Assembly (NCBI GenBank): GCA_023428755.1
Contig: JAEYWX010000001.1
Span: 186,001 to 250,000, forward strand
Direction of reading: 5' to 3'
DNA length: 64,000 bases
From: Bacteroidota bacterium
GTDB taxonomy: Bacteria; Bacteroidota; Bacteroidia; Chitinophagales; Chitinophagaceae
The first letter of the stretch is position 1, and every line of letters begins with the position of its first letter. A program made the position numbers and the translations under genes. The notes under the pieces were generated by a model. The model worked only from the letters and a program-made list of their open reading frames with translations, was not told the DNA's origin and did not search any database. This document shows positions 40,868 to 49,426 of this stretch, piece after piece.

Positions 40868-41629
40868 TTACTGTTTGTTTGCTTTTTGCAGTCGGTACAA
40901 GGTGCTGTATTTGGTACGTGTGTAACGCATGGTTGTAACTGCAATGAGAAAGCCTTCCCGTCCGTCTAAAAAACCAAGCTTTAAAACATAATGATTGAAG
41001 AATGCAAAGAGCGGCGAAAGAAACCGTTTGAGCCAGGCTCCTTTTTTGCCCGCTTTGAAATACTGCTCACCACTTTTAATTCCGTAGTTCATCATTTTTT
41101 GCTGGTACTGCTCCACCGATTGTACGGTTTTATGGAGCAACGAACCTTTCAGACGTTTCACCACACAACCCGGCGGGTAAATAAGTTTTTCGTGTACAAA
41201 ATCATCGTTCCACTCGGCCTGTTCACGATGAAACAAACGAATGGGTTCATCTTTCCGCCATTCCCCAAACCGGATTTGTTTTTCTTTAAAAAAATTTTTT
41301 CGACGTACCGTAAATATCTGCTTTTGATCTTTCAGGTTGAGTGAAAGCAATGTTTGCAGCAATTCTTCATCTACCACTTCATCGGCATCTAATTGAAAGA
41401 TCCAGTCGTACACTGCATGATTGTTGGCAATGTTTTTCGTGGGTCCGTGTCCTTTCCATTCTTCTTCTATTACGGAAGCACCGTTTTTCTTTGCAACCGG
41501 AATGGTGGCATCGTTACTACCGGTATCACATACCAGAATATCATCAGTTAACTGCTGCACACTTTGCAAGGTGGCAGCCAGCAGGTGAGCGGCATTTCTT
41601 GTTATAATTACTACAGAGATAGGTTGCAT
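40868..41629 (-). CDS. Family 2 glycosyltransferase (WaaE-like)
   Basis: A 253-residue GT2 transferase. The ATG at 41629 (MQPISVVIITRNAAHLLAAT) is preferred over an upstream start that runs into the O-antigen ligase gene. The GT2 fold shows in ILVCDTGSNDATIPVAK, the D-x-D-like FQLDADEVVDEEL (about residue 90) and IRFGEWRKDEPIRLFHREQA. This is the WaaE/lipooligosaccharide heptosyltransferase-like group that elongates LPS core. It follows the O-antigen ligase gene on the same strand with 1 bp between them. Confidence 0.9.
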   Translation of the reverse strand: MQPISVVIITRNAAHLLAATLQSVQQLTDDILVCDTGSNDATIPVAKKNGASVIEEEWKGHGPTKNIANNHAVYDWIFQLDADEVVDEELLQTLLSLNLKDQKQIFTVRRKNFFKEKQIRFGEWRKDEPIRLFHREQAEWNDDFVHEKLIYPPGCVVKRLKGSLLHKTVQSVEQYQQKMMNYGIKSGEQYFKAGKKGAWLKRFLSPLFAFFNHYVLKLGFLDGREGFLIAVTTMRYTRTKYSTLYRLQKANKQ

Positions 41630-41630
41630 A

Positions 41631-42902
41631 TCAGATTTTGGCTTGACGAATAGTATGGTTCCAGAACAATGTAAAAAAGGTAAATAAATAAACACCAAAC
41701 TGATCGTCAATGGTGGTTTCGTAAAGAAATATAATATTCATGAATAAGAGAAAAAAAATAGCCTGTTTGTTTTGGCGCCATTGGCTCTGAAAAAATGGAA
41801 GCAGTACTACAATTGTAAACAACAATACGGCAGCAATACCTGCCCCGCTCCCGCTGGTGACCCACTGATTGAGCGGCAGAAACTGTTGCGAAGCAGGTAC
41901 AGCCGGTGCCTCTGCTGCATACCATTTTGCCGTTTCGGTTCGTATATCGCCATAACCTACCCCAGTTAACCAATTTTGTGTGAATACATGCCAACCGCTT
42001 TTGATCGACAGCAACCTGTTTTGATCGCTGAAACCACCGGCAAAATTTGCTGATTCCCAATTTTGCTGTTCAAACAATACATACTGCACTCTTGCCCGAA
42101 ATGTAGACAAACTATAGTATGCCACAACGGGTAAACAACAAGCCGCTGCCAATACAATTGCTGCAACTTGTTTTTGGTTTGCCTCTACCATTTTCCAGAT
42201 CAGCAATGGCAGTACAATTAGATATACACCCAGCAACCCTGTTTTAGCTCCCAGCAAATGCAGATAAACGATAAGCCAGCCTACTACAGCCCGGAATAAC
42301 CACTGCCACTTAACAGATGCAATTGCTTTCCAGTCTTCCAATTGCAGCCACAGTAATACGGCTATTACAATAGCCATGCTAAACCGGATATGATCATTAT
42401 CTGCCGGGGTGGGTAATACTTTGGAGATTCGATACAAGGCTTCGTACGTTTCTTCACGGTTGATATAATGCGATGCACTCCACAGCGAACCTGCCAGCAT
42501 CAACCCGATCCAGACGATTGAAAAGAACACAATGTGTTTTCGCTGAACGCCTTTTTGCAATACCATCGCAATGGGTAATAACAATAACGGCAGTTTATCC
42601 TGCATAGCTGCCTCCCATGTTACAAGATCAGTACTCCACAAACCCGATAGAAATGGAAAGAAGAACAGGCAACTGATACCAAGCAGAAACGGACTGGCTT
42701 TCAAAACAGCCCATCGTTCTTTGTAATCATTTTGCAGCAATCCGTTTACAATTACAACAAAGGTTCCAATGCTGAGAAGCGAACGACTGAGGAGGAAACC
42801 CACCATCATCAATACAATCCCTGTACAGAAAAGATAAAAATGTATGGTTGGCCTGCCGGTAGTCATGTTTTCGTTTACAAATAAACAGCATTTCATTGGC
42901 AT
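41631..42902 (-). CDS. O-antigen ligase-family membrane protein
   Basis: A 423-residue polytopic membrane protein with about ten to eleven helices and a large periplasmic loop between them. The Wzy/WaaL-like Wzy_C region includes TGVGYGDIRTETAKWYAAEA, where the Gly-x-Gly near the membrane and basic residues are typical. It probably ligates or polymerises surface polysaccharide onto lipid A core. The WaaE-like transferase is downstream (1 bp). The open frame could also begin slightly later at a second Met. Confidence 0.82.
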   Translation of the reverse strand: MPMKCCLFVNENMTTGRPTIHFYLFCTGIVLMMVGFLLSRSLLSIGTFVVIVNGLLQNDYKERWAVLKASPFLLGISCLFFFPFLSGLWSTDLVTWEAAMQDKLPLLLLPIAMVLQKGVQRKHIVFFSIVWIGLMLAGSLWSASHYINREETYEALYRISKVLPTPADNDHIRFSMAIVIAVLLWLQLEDWKAIASVKWQWLFRAVVGWLIVYLHLLGAKTGLLGVYLIVLPLLIWKMVEANQKQVAAIVLAAACCLPVVAYYSLSTFRARVQYVLFEQQNWESANFAGGFSDQNRLLSIKSGWHVFTQNWLTGVGYGDIRTETAKWYAAEAPAVPASQQFLPLNQWVTSGSGAGIAAVLLFTIVVLLPFFQSQWRQNKQAIFFLLFMNIIFLYETTIDDQFGVYLFTFFTLFWNHTIRQAKI

Positions 42903-42982
42903 CGTTTCTGCTTTTTACAACCGTGTTTACATAGCACATAACTGTGCAATCGCAGCAATGCGGCAGTTGTTTTGAAAAGCTG

Positions 42983-43017
42983 TTTGTTCATTTGCATAAT
43001 TTTTTCAATTAGGTTTG
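42983..43017 (+). promoter_or_regulatory. Promoter of meaB
   Basis: TTTG at 42983-42986, 23 bp spacer, TAGGTTTG at 43010-43017 (exact TAnnTTTG), only 4 bp before the ATG. Transcription from here would give a leaderless or nearly leaderless mRNA. Confidence 0.6.
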
Positions 43018-43021
43018 TAGC

Positions 43022-43933
43022 ATGTGGGACAACTTATTGACGGAGATCGGCAATGGAAATTTTAAAAGCCTGGCACGTTGCATTTCATTGCTTGAAAATG
43101 AAGTGACGGGTTATGAAATATTCCTGCAATCGCTCCCCGCATCAACGGTACCGGTGATAGGCATTACAGGTCCGCCGGGTGCCGGAAAAAGTACATTGGT
43201 TGATTCACTCATCGGACAACTGGCAGAGCAAGGTAAAAAAGTGGCGGTACTTTGTGTGGATCCTTCTTCTCCCTTCAACCTTGGTGCATTGCTGGGCGAT
43301 CGTATCCGCATGAGCAGCTGGTACAATCATCCGCATGTATTTATCCGCTCACTGGCTACAAGAGGATCATTGGGTGGACTGCATCCAAAGATCGTTGAGA
43401 TCGCCGACGTTTGTAAAGCAGCCGCTTTTGATTATGTAATTGTAGAAACAGTAGGCGTGGGACAAAGCGAAATTGAAATTGCCGGGTTAGCCGATTGCAC
43501 AGTGGTGGTGTTGGTTCCTGAGGCGGGTGATGAAGTACAAACCATGAAGGCAGGATTAATGGAAATCGCTGATGTGTTTGTCGTAAACAAAGCCGACCGG
43601 CCGGAAGCAGATTTGTTTGTACGCAATCTTCGGTTGATGCTGGCTCCGGCTTTTGCAACACATCAACAGGAAATCCCCGTCTTAAAAACCATTGCTACTG
43701 CTCCGCAGGCTGCCTCGGAATTACTTGAAAAAATAAATTATTTGTTAGACCTGCATCTGAAAAATGAACGGAAGAGCTGGCTGCTGGCTGAAAAAGCATA
43801 TTACCTGTTGCAACAACAACGCATGAAAGACATCAGCAAACAAACATTGCAACAACAAATTGATACGGCGCTGCAAGAAGCAAATTTTAATTTGTATCGT
43901 TTTATTCAGCCAATGATCGAAAAGAAAAGATGA
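43022..43933 (+). CDS. meaB: MeaB, methylmalonyl-CoA mutase-associated GTPase
   Basis: Protects and reloads adenosylcobalamin on methylmalonyl-CoA mutase. The 303-residue G3E GTPase has G1 GITGPPGAGKSTLVDSL near residue 49, a base LCVDPSSPFNLGALLGDRIR near 80, VIVETVGVGQSEIEIAG near 138 and the NKAD motif (VVNKADRPEAD) near 190. All match MeaB/ArgK. No mutase subunit is in the window, so it must act in trans. It has its own promoter and is convergent with the alcohol dehydrogenase across a bidirectional terminator. Confidence 0.95.
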   Translation: MWDNLLTEIGNGNFKSLARCISLLENEVTGYEIFLQSLPASTVPVIGITGPPGAGKSTLVDSLIGQLAEQGKKVAVLCVDPSSPFNLGALLGDRIRMSSWYNHPHVFIRSLATRGSLGGLHPKIVEIADVCKAAAFDYVIVETVGVGQSEIEIAGLADCTVVVLVPEAGDEVQTMKAGLMEIADVFVVNKADRPEADLFVRNLRLMLAPAFATHQQEIPVLKTIATAPQAASELLEKINYLLDLHLKNERKSWLLAEKAYYLLQQQRMKDISKQTLQQQIDTALQEANFNLYRFIQPMIEKKR

Positions 43934-43948
43934 GTGCAACCGAACCTA

Positions 43949-43970
43949 TGGTCGGTGGGGACACCGACCA
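43949..43970. repeat. GGTCGGTG palindrome
   Basis: TGGTCGGTG and CACCGACCA form a perfect 9-bp inverted repeat with a 4-base GGGA loop, 16 bp after meaB. It has a different sequence from the GGTTGSCAACC family but the same REP-like size and intergenic setting. Confidence 0.75.
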
Positions 43971-44009
43971 CGGCGAGCAAAATTGACAACTGAACTACAA
44001 CCCGCATTA

Positions 44010-44034
44010 AAAACCCCGGCATATCCGGGGTTTT
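44010..44034. terminator. Bidirectional terminator between meaB and the alcohol dehydrogenase
   Basis: AAAACCCCGG and CCGGGGTTTT make a 10-bp perfect stem with a 5-base loop. A/T runs on both sides fit both converging genes. Confidence 0.85.
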
Positions 44035-44040
44035 CATTTT

Positions 44041-45084
44041 CTATAATGTTTTCATATCAAGTACAAACCTGTACTTCACATCATTCTTCAGCATCCGTTC
44101 ATACGCTTCATTAATTTGTTGTACCGGTATTAACTCAACATCAGCTACAATATTTTTTTCTGCACAGTAATCGAGCATTTCCTGCGTTTCTTTCATGCTG
44201 CCGATCATTGAGCCAATGACGCTTCTTCTGTTCGTGATGAGTGAAAAAGGCGACACTTTCGGATCTTCTGATGGTAATCCTACCACAAGCAGCTTTCCAT
44301 CAAGCCCCAGCAGATCAAGATAGGCAGTGTAATCATGTTGGGCACTTACACAGTCGAGCAGCACATCAAAATAATTTTCATGTGCTTTCATTTGCGCTTT
44401 ATCAGTTGTAACAAGAAAACCAGTGGCGCCTAATTTTTTTGCATCCGCTTCTTTTGATGGTGACGTGCTGAGTACTGTAACGTCGGCACCAAATGAAACA
44501 GCAAACTTTACACCCATGTGGCCAAGTCCGCCTAAACCAATCACTCCCACTTTCATACCCGGACCCACTTTTGCATACCGCAGTGGCGAGTAGGTGGTGA
44601 TGCCGGCGCAAAGCAATGGCGCTACTGCTTTTGGATCAAGTGTATCGGCAACATGCAATACAAATTTTTCTTTCACCACTATCTGCGACGAATAACCGCC
44701 TTGTGCGATAGTTACACCATCACGTTCTTTTGCATTGTACGTACCGGTAGCACCATCTAAACAATATTGCTCGTAGTTGGCCTGGCAGTTTTTACAGGTG
44801 TTACAGCTATCAATAATAACGCCTACACCTACAGTATCTCCAATTTTAAATTTTGCAACAGACGTACCAACGCTTACTACCTTACCAACAATTTCATGCC
44901 CGGGCACCATCGGATAAAGAGAGCCTCCCCATTCGTTACGGGCCTGGTGCAAATCGCTGTGACAAACGCCGCAGTATAAAATTTCAACCTGCACATCATC
45001 TGCACGCAAATCTCTTCGTTCGAATGAAAAAGGTACAAGAGGAGAAGCAGCATCCAATGCAGCGTAAGCTTTTGTTGCAATCAT
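44041..45084 (-). CDS. NAD(P)-dependent zinc alcohol dehydrogenase (CAD/YahK-like)
   Basis: A 347-residue medium-chain dehydrogenase. Catalytic zinc ligands are Cys and His of YCGVCHSDLHQARNEWGG and the His-Glu of PGHEIVG. The structural zinc is held by the Cys cluster CNTCKNCQANYEQYC. The dinucleotide fold is VGVIGLGGLGHMGVKFAVSF, with Asp/Lys residues later that prefer NADP(H). This is the cinnamyl-alcohol/YahK group acting on various aldehydes; it is probably not the missing xylose dehydrogenase of the locus. It is the last gene of the long minus-strand cluster. Confidence 0.94.
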   Translation of the reverse strand: MIATKAYAALDAASPLVPFSFERRDLRADDVQVEILYCGVCHSDLHQARNEWGGSLYPMVPGHEIVGKVVSVGTSVAKFKIGDTVGVGVIIDSCNTCKNCQANYEQYCLDGATGTYNAKERDGVTIAQGGYSSQIVVKEKFVLHVADTLDPKAVAPLLCAGITTYSPLRYAKVGPGMKVGVIGLGGLGHMGVKFAVSFGADVTVLSTSPSKEADAKKLGATGFLVTTDKAQMKAHENYFDVLLDCVSAQHDYTAYLDLLGLDGKLLVVGLPSEDPKVSPFSLITNRRSVIGSMIGSMKETQEMLDYCAEKNIVADVELIPVQQINEAYERMLKNDVKYRFVLDMKTL

Positions 45085-45157
45085 CTTTTTTACGTTTTAG
45101 TTCTGAAATAACAGATTGCAAGATAAACGGTTCAAACAGATCGAAAAGAGTTTTTGC

Positions 45158-46465
45158 TTACCTGAAAGAGTTGATGATGAGTACACCGGCAAGTCCAAGA
45201 ATGGAAATAGCTGTTTCCATTACAGTCCATGAAAGAAATGTTTGTTTGAGTGAGAGCTTGAAGAATTCTTTATACATCCAGAAGCCGGAATCGTTGATGT
45301 GCGAGCCGAATACACTGCCGCTGCCAACTGCCAACACCATTAACTCGGGTGATGCAGTTCCACTGGTTACTAACGGTGCAACAATACCCGCAGCGGTGAT
45401 GCCAGCCACTGTTGCTGAACCAATGGTTACACGCAGCAATGCAGTTATTACCCATGCAAAGATGAGCGGGGGCATTTGCCATTTACTGCTGAAGGAGGCA
45501 ATATAATCGCCTGTGCCGCTATCTTGCAGCACCTGTTTAAATACACCACCTGCAGTAATGATGAGTAAGATCATGGCGATGCCGGAAATGCCATCGTTCA
45601 ACCACTTCATTTGTTTGTCCATCGAAATTTTCTTCCGCACACCAAACACATACAATGCCAGTAACACAGCAACAAGCAAAGCAATGGTTGAATCGCCGAT
45701 GAACAGAAAAGCCGTTTTCAGTAATCCATCTGCCAGGAAGTTTTGTGCAACTACTGCTAATGATATCAGCAACACAGGAAGTAATGCGATTAAGAAGCTG
45801 GGTAATGCGGCAGGCAATTCTTTCAATTCAACTTCAACCGGACTAAAAAGGTTTGTTTCTTTGGAAGTGATGCCTTTTACTAATCTGCCGAGAAAAGGAC
45901 CAGCCACAATTACAGCAGGGATTGCAATAAGGATTCCGTAGATCAACACCGTGCCCATGTCTGCACCAAAAGCATTTACTAATACAACAGGGCCGGGGTG
46001 TGGTGGTAAAAAGCAATGGGTAGTGCTAAGCGATGCGGCCATTGGTATAGCAATGTACAACAATGGCAATCCTGTTTTGCGTGCCAGCATAAACACCAGC
46101 GGCACAAGAATCACAAAGCCTGCATTGTAGTACAGTGGGATGCCAATTAAAAAACCGGTGAGTAATACAGCCCACTGAATATTTTGTTCGCCAAATTTTT
46201 TGATGAGGGTGACAGCAATTTTTTCTGCTGCACCACTTGCTTCTAAAATTTTTCCAAGCACAGCACCGAGGCAAAGGATCAATGCCAATCCGCCCAATGT
46301 GCTGCCCACACCTTTTTCAATTGATTTCAACAAAGCAGGAGCGGGCATACCCAATGCAAGACCTGCAAGGATTGCAACGATCAATAAAGAGATAAACGGA
46401 TTAACTTTTTTTACAGTAAGAAATACCTGTAAAAGAATAGCGCCAAGTATAATTAGTAACTGCAT
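45158..46465 (-). CDS. GntP-family gluconate/sugar-acid:H+ symporter
   Basis: A 435-residue inner-membrane transporter with about 12 helices. The family signature HCFLPPHPGPVVLVNAFGAD (near residue 150) and repeats such as SGTASPELMVLAVGSGSVFG and GFWMYKEFFKLSLKQTFLSW are present. GntP transporters carry gluconate and related aldonates; in E. coli the family member YjhF sits beside the xylonate dehydratase gene yjhG (established). It follows the GH10 xylanase with a 42 bp gap containing a small hairpin. It gives the locus a route for free aldonate or lactone-derived acid into the cytoplasm. Confidence 0.94.
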   Translation of the reverse strand: MQLLIILGAILLQVFLTVKKVNPFISLLIVAILAGLALGMPAPALLKSIEKGVGSTLGGLALILCLGAVLGKILEASGAAEKIAVTLIKKFGEQNIQWAVLLTGFLIGIPLYYNAGFVILVPLVFMLARKTGLPLLYIAIPMAASLSTTHCFLPPHPGPVVLVNAFGADMGTVLIYGILIAIPAVIVAGPFLGRLVKGITSKETNLFSPVEVELKELPAALPSFLIALLPVLLISLAVVAQNFLADGLLKTAFLFIGDSTIALLVAVLLALYVFGVRKKISMDKQMKWLNDGISGIAMILLIITAGGVFKQVLQDSGTGDYIASFSSKWQMPPLIFAWVITALLRVTIGSATVAGITAAGIVAPLVTSGTASPELMVLAVGSGSVFGSHINDSGFWMYKEFFKLSLKQTFLSWTVMETAISILGLAGVLIINSFR

Positions 46466-46482
46466 GCAAACAATCGTTGAAC

Positions 46483-46502
46483 TGCTGCCGTAACTGGCAG
46501 CA
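46483..46502 (-). other. Intercistronic hairpin
   Basis: TGCTGCC and GGCAGCA form a 7-bp perfect stem with a 6-base loop between the xylanase and permease genes. There is no T-run; it may only stabilise the upstream mRNA. Confidence 0.4.
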
Positions 46503-46507
46503 ATGGT

Positions 46508-47668
46508 TTATTTTCCGGGTACTGCCATCACTGCCTGTAATGCAGGTTTGGGTTGCCGTTGACGATCCCATAACAAAGGATAATTTGTACGGTTGGGAAT
46601 CGGGTAATCATTTTTCCAATTCATACCATCGTGTACGCCCCACAGTGTTACACGATCGATCTTATCTCTTCGTTTGTAAAAGATACTGAAAAGTTCTGCA
46701 TACCGGTTACTGAGTAATTGTTGTACACTATCCGGTAATCCTTTTTGATACGGATCCAAATAGGTTTTGAATTCTTCCAGTTGAAATTGACGGTCAGCCA
46801 TTCCCTGGCCAATGATCTGTCCTTCTTTTGTCAGGGGCAGCACATCTACATCCAACTCAGTGATCATCACTTTTACATTGCAGGCAGCATACGCATCAAT
46901 CGCATCTTCAATGTACTTTGTTTTGGGATAATTCAAACCCCAATGACCTTGTATGCCCACACCATCAATACGGATGCCTTCTTTCTGCAGCATCTTTACC
47001 AAACGCACAATGCCATCTCTTTTTGAAGGACGCCATGCATTGAAATCGTTATAATACAATTCGGTGTTGGGCGCATATTGTGCAGCGAATTTAAATGCAT
47101 ACTTCACTAATGTATCGCCATTGCCAAATGCATTTACCCAGGTTGTAGGACGATAACTTCCATCTTCAGCAATCACTTCATTCACTACATCCCATGCATG
47201 TACACGACCGGCGTATCTTCCTGCCACTGTTTCAATATGACTACGCAACCGTTCAATCTGTTCTTCTTTTGTATTTGGTTTTCCCTGTGCATTGGTGAAA
47301 AACCATGCCGGACATTGATTATGCCACACCAATGTGTGACCAATGATAAACATGTTGTGCTTTTCGCCAAAGGCCACAAAATCATCTGCAGGTTTGAAAT
47401 TAAAAACACCCGGCTGCGGATTAATCAATGCAGCTTTCATTACATTTTCAACTGTAATGGAATTGAAATGTTTGATCACAATATCCTGCGAAGCTTTATC
47501 GCCACCCGATGTAATAGTGGGTGTTACGGCCGTACCAATACGAAATGCATCTTTGTACACATCCTTTAATGTTTGGCCGGGAGCAATCGTTCGATTTACT
47601 TTTTTCATAGAGGCAAAGCCGATAGCCGCAAGCGGTAATGCAACTACTAAATAGCGTAACTGTTTCAA
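46508..47668 (-). CDS. Secreted GH10 endo-1,4-beta-xylanase
   Basis: Cleaves xylan internally. The 386-residue product has a short N-terminal signal (MKQLRYLVVALPLAAIGFAS) and a GH10 TIM barrel. The substrate strand FIGHTLVWHNQCPAWFFT is near residue 105, acid/base Glu in WDVVNEVIAEDGSYRP near 155, the DFNAWRPSKRDGIVRLVKML helix near 210, the barrel strand VGIQGHWGLNYPKTKYIEDA near 235, and nucleophile Glu in VMITELDVDVLPLTKEGQ near 262. All fit GH10 xylanases. Its presence points to xylan as the polymer behind this locus. Confidence 0.95.
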   Translation of the reverse strand: MKQLRYLVVALPLAAIGFASMKKVNRTIAPGQTLKDVYKDAFRIGTAVTPTITSGGDKASQDIVIKHFNSITVENVMKAALINPQPGVFNFKPADDFVAFGEKHNMFIIGHTLVWHNQCPAWFFTNAQGKPNTKEEQIERLRSHIETVAGRYAGRVHAWDVVNEVIAEDGSYRPTTWVNAFGNGDTLVKYAFKFAAQYAPNTELYYNDFNAWRPSKRDGIVRLVKMLQKEGIRIDGVGIQGHWGLNYPKTKYIEDAIDAYAACNVKVMITELDVDVLPLTKEGQIIGQGMADRQFQLEEFKTYLDPYQKGLPDSVQQLLSNRYAELFSIFYKRRDKIDRVTLWGVHDGMNWKNDYPIPNRTNYPLLWDRQRQPKPALQAVMAVPGK

Positions 47669-47697
47669 ATCAACTTGTTTTAAATGATAGCAGAGAA

Positions 47698-48528
47698 TTA
47701 CTTCACGGTATTCGCTAATTCGCCAATACCGGCAATTGCGATCGCTACTTCATCGCCACTTTGCAACGTGAAATCACTACCGGGAACAATGCCTGTGCCT
47801 GTCATAATTAAACAGCCATGCGGAAACGAAGCTTCACGATAAATGAATGAAACCAGTTCCTGCGGAGTACGTTTCATTTGACTGATGGCGATGTTCCCCT
47901 CAAACACCACTGCAGCATTGCGTTTAATGGTGAGTTGAATGGTTGTATTTGGATCAAGTGGTTCATTTGTAAGATACACACAAGGTCCGACAGCAGCACA
48001 ACCATCGTATGTTTTTGCCTGCGGCAGGTACAACGGGTTTTCACCTTCAATACTACGGCTGCTCATATCGTTCCCAACTGTATACCCAATAATTTTTGCG
48101 TTTGATGTTACCACCAATGTTAATTCAGGCTCCGGCACATCCCATGTACTGTCTTTACGAATACGTACATAATCATTGCTTCCTACCACACGATGAAACG
48201 TACTTTTGAAAAAACATTCGGGGCGTTCCGCTTCATATACTTTGCTGTAAAAATCTGCACCACCTGCTGCTTTACTTTCTTCCTGGCGGCCCACCATGCT
48301 GCGATAATACGTAACACCACAAGCCCATAATTCCTGGTTACTGCCCATGGGCGCTAATACATCCTTTACTACAGAAGCATCCACTGCAGGCAACGTCGCA
48401 ACAAGTGCTGTTGCCTTTGCAAGCACATTGTCATCATTAATAAATGTATCCCAGCTTTCATCGGGAACTGCAAAAAACTGATTGTTGTGTTCAATTACAA
48501 CGCCTGTTTTCGTTTTAAATAATTTCAT
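47698..48528 (-). CDS. FAH-family hydrolase, probable 2-keto-3-deoxy-aldonate dehydratase
   Basis: A 276-residue fumarylacetoacetate-hydrolase-fold protein. Metal-site residues appear in DVPEPELTLVV (E-x-E, near residue 130) and a GYTVGNDMSSRSIEGENPLY segment near 148. The closing GCLIMTGTGIVPGSDFTLQS and GDEVAIAIAGIGELANTV match the FAH family. Members with this length include the 2-keto-3-deoxy-xylonate/arabinonate dehydratases of archaeal and bacterial Weimberg pathways (established), which make 2-oxoglutarate semialdehyde. In the company of IlvD/Edd and aldehyde dehydrogenase that is the likeliest role, inferred from context and not from specificity residues. Confidence 0.82.
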   Translation of the reverse strand: MKLFKTKTGVVIEHNNQFFAVPDESWDTFINDDNVLAKATALVATLPAVDASVVKDVLAPMGSNQELWACGVTYYRSMVGRQEESKAAGGADFYSKVYEAERPECFFKSTFHRVVGSNDYVRIRKDSTWDVPEPELTLVVTSNAKIIGYTVGNDMSSRSIEGENPLYLPQAKTYDGCAAVGPCVYLTNEPLDPNTTIQLTIKRNAAVVFEGNIAISQMKRTPQELVSFIYREASFPHGCLIMTGTGIVPGSDFTLQSGDEVAIAIAGIGELANTVK

Positions 48529-48549
48529 GTTTGTATGATTGTCTTTTTA

Positions 48550-49413
48550 TTATTTGATTACATCACTCCACAACCAGGTTAACGATTCAGGCAATATGCT
48601 GCCGCCATGTTTACCACTATGTGTGCCTGATCCTTTTTCAAATTTAAATTCATATCCTTTGAATTGGAAAGCTGATTCCATTTCCAGGTTTGCCAGCCAC
48701 CAGTTACCGTGTTCATTATTGAGATCATTTGATCCATCCTGCAGAAAGATTTTAATGTTTTTCTTTTTATGTTTACGAATGATCGATGGATAATTATTTC
48801 CTCCACGTATGTTGGTATAGCTTCCAATATGACTTAATACTTTGCTGAAATATTCCGGATGTTCCCATGCGGCTGTAAATGCACAGATAGCACCGCTTGA
48901 TAAACCACCAATACCATGCATTTTCGGATCATTACTGATGTTATACTTCTTTTTCACTTCCGGAATAAGTTCATCCATCAGCATAGTGGAATAGCGATCA
49001 TCCAATACATCATATTCATCCGCACGGTTGCTGGATGCATACCTGTTTTGCGGATAGTTTTTTGTGTTATGCCCCGGGTTTACAAACAAACAAATTGTAA
49101 CAGGTAATTTTTTCTGATGAATTAAGTTATCATACACAACAGGCACACGAAAATCACCTGAATCATTTACATAGCTATGCCCATCCTGGAAAACCATTAA
49201 TGCGGCAGGCTTTGTTGCATCATATTGAGCTGGTACGTAAACATAATACTCACGGAAATTATTATACAGTTTGCTATGCCATTCATATTTTGTAACCGTT
49301 CCTTTGGGAACGCCATTCTTGCTATACGCATCCGGGCCCAGCTTGTACAACGAATCTTGTGCCGCACACGCAACTGTTGTAAGTAAGAAAAAAAGGAATG
49401 GAAGTTTCTTCAT
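48550..49413 (-). CDS. Exported alpha/beta-hydrolase esterase
   Basis: A 287-residue secreted esterase-D-like protein. It has a signal peptide (KKLPFLFFLLTTVACAAQ). YNNFREYYVYVPAQYDATKP and ALMVFQDGHSYVNDSGDFRV open the fold. The catalytic Ser is in GIGGLSSGAICAFTAAWEHP (G-L-S-S-G) near residue 165, and the catalytic His near 270 in GTHSGKHGGSILPES. Such proteins in Bacteroidota xylan clusters are often acetyl-xylan or feruloyl esterases, but the enterochelin-esterase type is not excluded. It follows the SMP-30 lactonase by 13 bp. Confidence 0.85.
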   Translation of the reverse strand: MKKLPFLFFLLTTVACAAQDSLYKLGPDAYSKNGVPKGTVTKYEWHSKLYNNFREYYVYVPAQYDATKPAALMVFQDGHSYVNDSGDFRVPVVYDNLIHQKKLPVTICLFVNPGHNTKNYPQNRYASSNRADEYDVLDDRYSTMLMDELIPEVKKKYNISNDPKMHGIGGLSSGAICAFTAAWEHPEYFSKVLSHIGSYTNIRGGNNYPSIIRKHKKKNIKIFLQDGSNDLNNEHGNWWLANLEMESAFQFKGYEFKFEKGSGTHSGKHGGSILPESLTWLWSDVIK

Positions 49414-49426
49414 GAGGGCTGATGAT

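Noticed and set aside
44041..45084. Xylose dehydrogenase for the sugar-acid locus
   Set aside because: The protein has CAD/YahK-type zinc sites and fold; pentose dehydrogenases of Weimberg loci belong to other families, so the assignment is not supported.
44853..45506. 217-residue plus-strand frame
   Set aside because: Antisense of the alcohol dehydrogenase and GntP genes, with no protein-like segments.
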